Below, in pieces: positions 53,481 to 64,000 of a stretch of DNA of 64,000 nucleotides. The first letter of the stretch is position 1. Each line of letters starts with the position of its first letter. Under the pieces are notes generated by a model that was not told where the DNA came from, did no database searches, and saw only the letters and a list, made by a program, of their open reading frames with translations. The DNA comes from Myxococcus xanthus (lineage in GTDB: Bacteria; Myxococcota; Myxococcia; Myxococcales; Myxococcaceae), in assembly GCF_900106535.1 (NCBI RefSeq), contig NZ_FNOH01000008.1, forward strand, positions 124,001 through 188,000, given 5' to 3'. A program made the translations under genes and the position numbers.

Positions 53481-53609
53481 GGCTTGTGCCTCCGCTCAGA
53501 GGCACAAGCCGGGGGGCACGGGCGTTGCTACCGGAGGAGCTTTCCTCCGGGACGAAGCGCTGCCAGGCGGCGTGGAGGCCCGGCAAGCACCGGAGCCCCC
53601 GCGCCGGTG
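53481..53609 (+). ncRNA. Hairpin-rich leader, candidate structured RNA or MITE-like element
   Basis: Three strong stems occur in a row. GGCTTGTGCCTC (53481-53492) pairs perfectly with 53499-53510 across a 6-nt loop. CCGGAGGA (53531-53538) pairs perfectly with 53543-53550 across GCTT. CACCGG (53588-53593) pairs with 53604-53609. A small GGCG/CGCC stem lies just upstream. The 254-bp region has no convincing ORF of its own and ends 21 bp before the kinase ATG. It could be a regulatory 5' leader, a small RNA or a mobile palindromic repeat; it matches no riboswitch I know. Confidence 0.4.
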
Positions 53610-53630
53610 TCGCCCCTGCGTCCCGTGTTC

Positions 53631-55745
53631 ATGCGCCTGCCTGTCCTCCCCGTGCTGCTGCTGTGTCTGATGCTCTCTGGCGTCATCGCGGGCGTCCTGC
53701 ACTTCATGCAGCGCGACCGGCAAGCGCTGGTGGACCAGATGGCCCGCGAGCGACAGGCGCAGCTCCTGGAGGCCGTGCGCGGCGTCTCCGCCGCCCTGGA
53801 GAGCGCGGAGGAGGACCTGCGCTTCGCGGGCGAGCTGCTGGCCCAGCCGGGCACCGCCGAGGAGCACCGGCGCGAGATGCGCGCCCTGCTGGAGGCGGTG
53901 GGTCAGTACAAGGCCATCCTCGTCTTCGGCACGGATGGACAGGAACGGCTCCGACTGGTGGACCGGCGCAGCGCGGCGGCGATGACGCACCAGTTCACCG
54001 CGGAGGACCTGGCCCTCACCGTGGCGCAGGCCCGCAGTCATCCGCCGGGCCACGTCATCTCATCCCCGCCCCTTCCCCGGGCCCAATCGGGCTGGCTGCG
54101 CGCCTTCGCCACCGCGTTGCCGGAGGACGCGCAGGACAGCGGCGGCGTCGTCGTGGTGCTGGTGGACGCCGAGCCGCGCTTCGCCCCGCTGAAGCTGCTC
54201 GCGTCGGACTCGGAGACGCAACTTCTGGTGCTGGGAGTCCATGGAACGCCGACGGCGTTGACCCACCCGAACCTGGCGGACAGGTACCGGCGGTTGGACA
54301 CCGACGGCCACCAGACGCCCGGCCTCGCGGCGCTGGCGCGGGCGCTTCGCGCGGGTGAGTCGGGCACGCGCATCATCGAGCGCAAGGAGGCCGCCCGGCT
54401 CGGCCTGGGCGACTCGGAGGTGGTGGCCACCTTCAGCCCGGTGCGGTTCAAGAATGGCGCGGCATGGCCGGTGGCGACGCTCGCGTCGACGCGCGTGCTC
54501 CGGATCCATGAGCGCGGCCTGGTGCTGCGCCTGTCGCTGGCGGCGGTGCTCGTCTCCGGGTTCCTCATCGCCTTCGGAGTGTACGTGGTGCTCGCGCGCA
54601 GCCGGGCGGAAGCCCTGCGGGACAGCCAGCTCCATGCGCAGCGGCTGGCGCACCTGCACGACAAGACGCAGAAGATTCTCGACAACATCCCCACCGGGGT
54701 CCTGGCGCTCTCCTCCACCCGGCACATCTCCGCCGCCAACCGCGCGCTGAGCGCCCGCATGCCGGCGGACGTCGTGGGCCAGCCCCTGACGGCGGCCTTT
54801 CCCCAGGCCCAGGCCCCCGTCATCCAGCGACTGGAGGACCTGGTCCACGCGGCCACGAGCGACGGCCGGGTGCGCAGCCTCCACGGTGAACCGCTCTGCC
54901 TCTTCGAAGAGCCCGGCCAGTACAACGTCCACGCGGTGCCGCTGGAGCCGAACACGCCGGAGGTCCACACGCTGGTCGTCATCGAGGACCTGAGCAGCCT
55001 GCGCGCGCTGGAAGGACAACTGCTGCGCGCGGAGAAGCTGGCCACGGTGGGCGTGCTGGCGGCGGGCATCGCCCATGAGATTGGCACGCCGCTGGGCATC
55101 GTCCGCGGCCGGGCCGAGTACGTGCAGGAGAAGCTGGGACGCGAGCACCCGCAGGCGGCCGGCCTGGGCACCATCGTCGGGCAGATAGACAGGGTGAGCC
55201 GGACGCTGCGCCAGTTGCTCGACTTCTCCCGGCTCCGGCCAGCGGACGCGCAGACAGTCCCACTGGAGCCCCTGGTGCACAGCGTGCGGGAGTTGCTGTG
55301 GATGGAGGCCGAGCGGCGGCGCCTGAAGCTGGAGGTGACGGTCGCCTCGCCCGTGCCCGCGGTGGCGGCCGACCCCGACCAGTTCCAGCAGGTGCTCATC
55401 AACCTGGTGCTCAACGCGTGTGACGCGTGCGGGGCCGGCGGACGCGTCCGGCTGAGCGCGAGCATGGACACCGGAGACACACCGGGCGCCTGGGGCATGG
55501 TGCGCGTGGACGTCGAGGACAACGGCTGCGGTATCGCCCCCCGCCACGTCCACCAGGTCTTCGACCCTTTCTTCACCACCAAGAAGCGCGGCCAGGGCAC
55601 CGGACTGGGCCTGACGATGGTGGCGCACATCGTGCGCAACCACGGAGGCCGTATCGAACTGGACAGCGCGCCAGAGCGAGGCACCCGCGTCACCGTGCGC
55701 TGGCCCGCCGCGGCACCCGCCGGAGAGGAGCGACATGTCGTCTAG
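53631..55745 (+). CDS. Sensor histidine kinase with periplasmic sensor and PAS domain
   Basis: A 704-residue protein. It has a first membrane helix at residues 4-22, a periplasmic sensor of about 260 residues, a second helix near 295-322, and a PAS-like domain (NIPTGVLALSSTRHISAANRALSARM). The HisKA domain has GIAHEIGTPLGI with phospho-accepting His482, and the HATPase has NACDACG, DNGCGIAP and GQGTGLGL. The ATG at 53631 directly precedes the first helix. It overlaps the response-regulator gene by 11 bp, so the two form a two-component pair. Confidence 0.9.
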   Translation: MRLPVLPVLLLCLMLSGVIAGVLHFMQRDRQALVDQMARERQAQLLEAVRGVSAALESAEEDLRFAGELLAQPGTAEEHRREMRALLEAVGQYKAILVFGTDGQERLRLVDRRSAAAMTHQFTAEDLALTVAQARSHPPGHVISSPPLPRAQSGWLRAFATALPEDAQDSGGVVVVLVDAEPRFAPLKLLASDSETQLLVLGVHGTPTALTHPNLADRYRRLDTDGHQTPGLAALARALRAGESGTRIIERKEAARLGLGDSEVVATFSPVRFKNGAAWPVATLASTRVLRIHERGLVLRLSLAAVLVSGFLIAFGVYVVLARSRAEALRDSQLHAQRLAHLHDKTQKILDNIPTGVLALSSTRHISAANRALSARMPADVVGQPLTAAFPQAQAPVIQRLEDLVHAATSDGRVRSLHGEPLCLFEEPGQYNVHAVPLEPNTPEVHTLVVIEDLSSLRALEGQLLRAEKLATVGVLAAGIAHEIGTPLGIVRGRAEYVQEKLGREHPQAAGLGTIVGQIDRVSRTLRQLLDFSRLRPADAQTVPLEPLVHSVRELLWMEAERRRLKLEVTVASPVPAVAADPDQFQQVLINLVLNACDACGAGGRVRLSASMDTGDTPGAWGMVRVDVEDNGCGIAPRHVHQVFDPFFTTKKRGQGTGLGLTMVAHIVRNHGGRIELDSAPERGTRVTVRWPAAAPAGEERHVV

Positions 55746-57108
55746 AGCCAGGGTCCTCGTCGTCGACGACCACGTCGAGATGGGGCAGATGTTGAAGGAA
55801 CCGCTGACGGACGACGGCTACAAGGTCGACATCGCCACCGGCGGCGCGGATGCCATCGCCCAACTGCGCGCGCGCGTCTACGACGCGGTGCTGTGCGACC
55901 TGCGCATGCAGGACGTGGACGGCTTCGACGTGCTCGACGCCGCGCGCAAGCTGGACCCGGACCTGCCCGTGGTGATGATGACGGCCTTCGGCGGCGTGGA
56001 GAGCGCCGTGGAGGCGATGAAGCGCGGCGCGTTCCACTACTTCACCAAGCCCTTCCGGCTGGACGAGGTGCGCCTGTCACTTGAGCGCGCGCTGGAGCAG
56101 CGCCGCCTGCGCACCGAGCACCGCACGCTCAAGCAGCAGGCCGCGGACCGTGGGGGCCTGGGCGCCCTGGTGGGCAGCAGCACCGCGATGCGCGACCTCT
56201 ACGCGTTGATTGAGCGGGTGGCCTGGTCCGGCGCCCCGGTGCTGGTGCGCGGCGAGAGCGGCAGTGGCAAGGAGCTGGTCGCCAGGGCTTTGCACTTCGA
56301 GGGCACCCGGCGCGCGGGGCCCTTCGTGGCCGTCAACTGCACCGCGCTGCCACACGCGCTTCTGGAGAGTGAGCTGTTCGGCCACGTCAAAGGCGCCTTC
56401 ACCGGCGCCACCACGGCCCGGCGTGGCCTCTTCGTGGAGGCGGACGGCGGCACGCTGTTCCTGGACGAGATTGGCGACATGGCCCCCGAACTCCAGGCCC
56501 GGCTGCTCCGCGTGCTGGAGGACGGCGAGGTGCGGGCCGTGGGCGCGGACGGCTCGCGCACGGTGGATGTGCGGGTGGTGGCCGCGACGCACCAGGACCT
56601 GGAGACGCGCGTCAAGGAAGGCCGCTTCCGCGCGGACGTCTTCTACCGGCTCAACGTCGTCACGCTGCGGCTGCCGCCCCTGCGCGAGCGCCGCGAGGAC
56701 ATCCCCGCGCTCATCGAGCACTTCCTCCAGCAAGCCAAGGCGCGCAATCCGCGCTCCGTCGTGCAGCGGTTCTCCCCGGAGACGCTGGCAGCGCTGGGGG
56801 CCCTGCCCTGGGCGGGCAACGTGCGCGAGCTGGAGAACCTGGTGCAGCGGCTGGTCGTGCTCGGCTCGACGGAGGTGGTGGATCTGCCGCAACTGCGCCC
56901 CCATTTGCCTTCGGACACCAGCCAGGAGAATCACCCGCTGGCCGCTGCACAGCGCACCATCGTTCCCCTGCGGCAGTTGGAGACGGAGTACATCGCCTGG
57001 GCCGTGGCCCGCTGCGGGGGAAACAAGACGAAGGCGGCCGAGCTGCTCGGCATCGACGTCTCCACCATCCACCGGCGCGAGCGCGCGGAAGGCAATCCGC
57101 AACGCTGA
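55735..57108 (+). CDS. NtrC-family sigma-54 response regulator
   Basis: A 457-residue protein. The receiver has the acidic pair VDDH and phospho-accepting Asp55 in VLCDLRMQDVDGF. The AAA+ domain has GESGSGKE (Walker A), the intact sigma-54 contact loop GAFTGA, LFLDEIGDM (Walker B) and FRADVFYRLNVV. A C-terminal Fis-type helix-turn-helix follows (GGNKTKAAELLGIDVSTIHRR). Phosphorylated by the overlapping kinase, it should activate RpoN-dependent promoters. The dead activator at 47.5 kb is a distant relative. Confidence 0.95.
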   Translation: MSSRARVLVVDDHVEMGQMLKEPLTDDGYKVDIATGGADAIAQLRARVYDAVLCDLRMQDVDGFDVLDAARKLDPDLPVVMMTAFGGVESAVEAMKRGAFHYFTKPFRLDEVRLSLERALEQRRLRTEHRTLKQQAADRGGLGALVGSSTAMRDLYALIERVAWSGAPVLVRGESGSGKELVARALHFEGTRRAGPFVAVNCTALPHALLESELFGHVKGAFTGATTARRGLFVEADGGTLFLDEIGDMAPELQARLLRVLEDGEVRAVGADGSRTVDVRVVAATHQDLETRVKEGRFRADVFYRLNVVTLRLPPLRERREDIPALIEHFLQQAKARNPRSVVQRFSPETLAALGALPWAGNVRELENLVQRLVVLGSTEVVDLPQLRPHLPSDTSQENHPLAAAQRTIVPLRQLETEYIAWAVARCGGNKTKAAELLGIDVSTIHRRERAEGNPQR

Positions 57109-57185
57109 CCTGGGCACGCTGCAACGGTGAGCGGGCCACAGTTGGGGTGTCTCAGAGGGATGGGGGCGCGGCACGGGGCTTGAAA

Positions 57186-57713
57186 ATGACAGGAGGCATG
57201 AACCGAACCCTCTTGTCTCTCATTGCCGCGGTCAGTCTGGTTGGTTGCGCCTCCAAGCAGAAGCCGTCCTCCCTGACGGACAATCTTCCGGACCAGCACC
57301 GGAGCCCCACCGCCACGGCGGCGACGTCAACCCGCAACGCCGATGAGGATGAAGAAGCAGCCCGCCGGGCAATGGGCTCGTTGTCGGCGGACCCGGTGTA
57401 CTTCGAGCTCGACTCGGCCACGCTGCGGCCCGAGTCGCGCGACATGCTCGCGCAGCTCGCCACGGGCCTGCGGGAGCGCCCCCTGACGCGGGTGACGGTG
57501 TCGGGCCACACCTGCGAACTGGGCACCACGGAGTACAACATCGCGCTGGGCCACCGCCGCGCGGCCGTGGTGCGCGACTACCTGCGCAACCTGGGCGTGG
57601 AGTCCTCGCAGCTCTCCATCGTCTCCTTCGGCGAGGAGCGCCCGCTGTCGGACGCGCACACGGAAGATGCGCTCCGTAGGAACCGCCGCGCGGAGTTCAC
57701 CTTCTCCTCGTAG
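57186..57713 (+). CDS. OmpA/Pal-like peptidoglycan-associated lipoprotein
   Basis: A 175-residue protein with lipobox VGC (Cys about residue 20), a short linker and an OmpA-C domain: VYFELDSATLRPESRDML, then SGHTCELGTTEYNIALGHRRAAVVRDYL and RNRRAEFTF. It resembles Pal, which links the outer membrane to peptidoglycan, although the usual tol-pal genes are absent here. The ATG at 57186 is preferred; the next one (57198) is only 1 nt after an AGGAGG. It is possibly the last member of, or a target next to, the two-component locus. Confidence 0.85.
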   Translation: MTGGMNRTLLSLIAAVSLVGCASKQKPSSLTDNLPDQHRSPTATAATSTRNADEDEEAARRAMGSLSADPVYFELDSATLRPESRDMLAQLATGLRERPLTRVTVSGHTCELGTTEYNIALGHRRAAVVRDYLRNLGVESSQLSIVSFGEERPLSDAHTEDALRRNRRAEFTFSS

Positions 57714-57815
57714 GAGCAGGCCACGCGCTGAGGCGCAGAAAGTCTGTCGGGCCTCCCCGGTACGCTGCTCTCGGAATGCGCTCCGGGAACGCCGAGCGCT
57801 GGGGAGGGATGGGGA

Positions 57816-58559
57816 ATGGGAAGCAGAATGCGCCGGAGGCCTGGCTACAAGAGCCGGCCTTCCGTGGCCGCGCTGGCGGAGTCATTGGGGTTGCTGCGAT
57901 CTCGAGACCTGGAGGCACATGGCGCTGCACGCAGCCAGCTCAACCTGCTGTGCAATGTCGGAGCCCTGCGAGAAGTCGCGCCCGGCGTCTGGGCTCGCTC
58001 GAGCGCGATGGTGACAGCCGCGGCCATTGCCGTGAAGCGCGTCCCCCGGGGCGTGCTCTGCTTGAAGTCCGCGCTGTGGTTCCACGGCTTGCTGCCTGAA
58101 TCCCCCACCGAGGTCTGGATGGCCATTGGAGCGCATGCGCGTAAACCGCGCTGGGACCAGCCACCGCTCCAGGTGGTTCGCTTCTCGGGGCGAGCACAGA
58201 CGGAGGGCATCGAGCACCGCCTGCTCTGGGGGTTGCCCATCACCGTCTACGGCGTCGCGAAGACGGTCGCGGACCTATTCAAGTATCGAAACAAGCTGGG
58301 ATTCCCCATCGCCGTGCGTGCACTCCACGACGCCCTCCTCTCAGGGCTCACCACCTCGGATGAGGTTCGACACTTCGCGGAAATCTGCCGCGTCAGGAAG
58401 AGTGTCGGCCCCTATCTCGAGGTCCTCGAAGCACGGCGAGGCCAGGACATCCTGCGCGCGAGGCAGGCCTTCCTCGCGCGCGAGGCTGCACGGGCGAGGA
58501 GCCTGGAAGCGCCCCTGCTCCACCAGCTCCCCGGGCATCCGGAGAGCGAAAGCCGCTGA
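57816..58559 (+). CDS. AbiEi-like (COG5340) transcriptional-regulator/antitoxin protein, orphan
   Basis: A 247-residue protein. An N-terminal winged-helix region (SVAALAESLGLLRSRDLEAHGAARSQLNLLCNVGALREV) is followed by the AbiEi_4-type domain with GVLCLKSALWFHGLLPESPTEVWMAI and VYGVAKTVADLFKYRNK. AbiEi proteins act as antitoxin and autoregulator of the AbiEii nucleotidyltransferase toxin. No such toxin gene follows; a long palindrome does. It could be an orphan regulator or the leftover of a defence module. A GGGGAGGG site lies 7 nt before the ATG. Confidence 0.75.
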   Translation: MGSRMRRRPGYKSRPSVAALAESLGLLRSRDLEAHGAARSQLNLLCNVGALREVAPGVWARSSAMVTAAAIAVKRVPRGVLCLKSALWFHGLLPESPTEVWMAIGAHARKPRWDQPPLQVVRFSGRAQTEGIEHRLLWGLPITVYGVAKTVADLFKYRNKLGFPIAVRALHDALLSGLTTSDEVRHFAEICRVRKSVGPYLEVLEARRGQDILRARQAFLAREAARARSLEAPLLHQLPGHPESESR

Positions 58560-58660
58560 GCCGAATCCAAGGAGTGCCGAGCCCAACGGATGGGTGTTCG
58601 AACGCTGGGTGCCCGCCCCCGAAGTGGCCTCAGCAGGTGGGGGGCCCGGTCGCGGACACG

Positions 58661-58730
58661 GAGCTCGCTGTTCGGAAATGTCGGGACTTTTGTCGCGCCA
58701 AAACTCCCGACATTTCCGAACAGCGACCTC
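58661..58730. repeat. 70-nt near-perfect palindrome
   Basis: Arms at 58666-58686 and 58705-58725 are perfectly complementary over 21 bp. Inside them TTTTG/CAAAA (58688-58692 and 58699-58703) pair around a TCGCGC loop. Outside, 58661-58665 and 58726-58730 add four pairs of five. Thus about 30 of 32 possible pairs form. The sequence is A/T-richer than its neighbourhood and lies between the convergent AbiEi-like and hydrolase genes. It could be a bidirectional terminator, a MITE/REP-like element or a protein-binding site. Confidence 0.8.
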
Positions 58731-58809
58731 GCAAGGTCACTTCGGAGGGGTCCGGTCAGCGCCCCTGGAGGCCGTGGGGGCCGGACATGTCAGCACCCGC
58801 TCCTGTGGT

Positions 58810-59676
58810 TCAACGCACGGCCCTGGCAGCCGCGCGGGCCGACTCCAGGCCATCGAGGAACTCGACGATGCGCTGGGCGCATCGCTCCGGCTGCTCCAGC
58901 GGGAAGAGGTGCCCCGTGCCGGGAAGCTCCTCCGTCTGGGGATCATTCAAGGTGAGGCGGGCCCGCTCCAGTGCGTCGCGCGTCAGCGTGTCGGACTCAC
59001 CGCCGCGAATCACCAGAGACGGGACGTTCACGGTGCCCAGCTCGCGCCAGACATCCTTCGGAGACGTCTCGAAGACACGCGCCTCCCAGGCCTTGGGGAT
59101 GGTCAGCCGGAAGCCACCGCTCGGGGCCTCGGTGAGGCCGTGGGTGATGTAGTCCTGGAAGCACTCCGGGTCGAAGCGCGCGAACAGCGGCTTCTTGCCG
59201 TAGCTTCGCGCGGCCTCTTCACGAGCGCCCCATGACTCACGCCGCCGCCGCGCCAGACTCGCGGGCGGCACGCGGCTTCGCAGCCCGAGCAGCGTCAAGG
59301 CACGGAGCGCCCATTCCCGCGCCCCCGTGAACAATACCGGGTCCAACGCCACCACGGCCCGGAAGAGCGCGGGCGCCTTCGCGGAGGCCAGCAGCGTCGC
59401 CACGCCGCCCATGCTGTGCCCCACGCCCACGACCCCCTGCACGCCGTGAGCACGCAGGGCGTGAATCAGGTCATCCGCCATGTCATCCCAGGTCCGCAGC
59501 TCGCGCGGGTCGGAGCCCGGCACGAGGCACCGCGTACGAAGCGTGAAGACGTGGTAGCGCGGCTTCAGGTGCTCGATGAGTTTGCGGTAGCACCCCGGAG
59601 GAAAGCCGTTGGCGTGGGCCAGGTGCAGCACCGGACCGGTGCCGCCCCAGTCCTCCATCTGAAGGGCGTCGTGCAT
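58810..59676 (-). CDS. Alpha/beta hydrolase
   Basis: A 288-residue protein of the alpha/beta-hydrolase fold. It has an HANGFPPGCYRKL oxyanion-side loop, the nucleophile elbow GHSMGG near residue 97, a VPSLVIRGGESDTLT strand with the likely catalytic Asp, and GTGHLFPLEQPE with the catalytic His. It is probably an esterase, lipase or epoxide-hydrolase-like enzyme with unknown substrate. The ATG is at 59676. Confidence 0.85.
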   Translation of the reverse strand: MHDALQMEDWGGTGPVLHLAHANGFPPGCYRKLIEHLKPRYHVFTLRTRCLVPGSDPRELRTWDDMADDLIHALRAHGVQGVVGVGHSMGGVATLLASAKAPALFRAVVALDPVLFTGAREWALRALTLLGLRSRVPPASLARRRRESWGAREEAARSYGKKPLFARFDPECFQDYITHGLTEAPSGGFRLTIPKAWEARVFETSPKDVWRELGTVNVPSLVIRGGESDTLTRDALERARLTLNDPQTEELPGTGHLFPLEQPERCAQRIVEFLDGLESARAAARAVR

Positions 59677-59829
59677 GTCCCGTCGATTACCCCGGACCGC
59701 GGCGAATGTCTTCCGTCACTCGGAGTCCGCACGCAGAGGCGGAAGCAGCACCCGCCCCGGAAACCCGACCCAACGCCGTGCCGAGCCACACATCGTGGCG
59801 TGCCAAAGGGCACCCTGCGGCCCGGCCCG

Positions 59830-64000
<4,171 letters not shown>

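Noticed and set aside
58588-58612. tRNA-like T-loop (GTTCGAA) downstream of the AbiEi-like gene
   Set aside because: Flanking bases do not form a T-stem and no anticodon or acceptor arms are present.

Overview
The window is about 64 kb of very GC-rich, densely coding DNA that looks like a myxobacterial chromosome, most likely Myxococcus or a close relative. The grounds are the strong G/C preference at third codon positions, a DUF2378 protein (a family essentially confined to Myxococcales), Ser/Thr kinase and sigma-54 signalling genes, many Cys-rich or Gly-rich lipoproteins, and a cyclase-ATPase-TPR giant protein. No species-level claim is made. No rRNA, tRNA, CRISPR array, insertion sequence or prophage was recognised.

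Layout. 1-12 kb: the tail of a Cys-rich secreted protein, a 50-residue membrane protein, an EEP nuclease-like lipoprotein, a YceI protein, a B12-type radical SAM enzyme, a 1420-residue cyclase/AAA/TPR protein, a LOG-family protein, a Cys-rich mini-protein and a TPR-like protein. 11.8-32.7 kb: an unbroken minus-strand run of 13 genes. Read in transcription order it starts with a signalling block: SpoIIE-type phosphatase, secreted TPR protein, PhnD-like binding protein, TonB receptor, RsbW-like ATPase, and a STAS/zinc-ribbon/Ser-Thr kinase fusion. It continues with a peptide-modification-like block: two stand-alone LanB-like proteins flanking a protein with a degenerate radical-SAM-like barrel, all joined by 4-base ATGA overlaps. 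These are followed by a Cys-free 153-residue protein, a 133-residue Gly/Ala-rich hydrophobic protein, a GNAT-like protein and an FAD amine oxidase.

33-46.5 kb is mainly core metabolism and housekeeping: an M50 protease, a two-subunit 2-oxoacid dehydrogenase E1, a GNAT, a PilZ protein, two lipoproteins (one an SGNH esterase), phosphoenolpyruvate carboxylase and a Ski2-like helicase. 46.7-48 kb is a decay zone, with a Gly-rich lipoprotein cut by an in-frame TGA and a wrecked sigma-54 activator. 48-57.7 kb holds a DUF4142 protein, a Pat-like acyl-CoA ligase/acetyltransferase, DUF2378 and DUF3014 proteins, a histidine kinase/NtrC-type regulator pair behind a hairpin-rich leader, and a Pal-like lipoprotein. 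57.8-64 kb holds an orphan AbiEi-like protein, a 70-nt near-perfect palindrome, an alpha/beta hydrolase, the tRNA wobble-modification pair (MnmD-like and Tgt) and an ABC-F ATPase.

The two systems most worth attention are (i) the apparent partner-switching circuit (phosphatase, ATPase, STAS) in which STAS is fused to a Ser/Thr kinase and the operon also carries a TonB receptor and a PhnD-like protein, and (ii) the LanB-like pair with its degenerate radical-SAM-like partner and Cys-free candidate substrate. Everything here is read by eye from sequence; family names rest on motifs, not on database searches.
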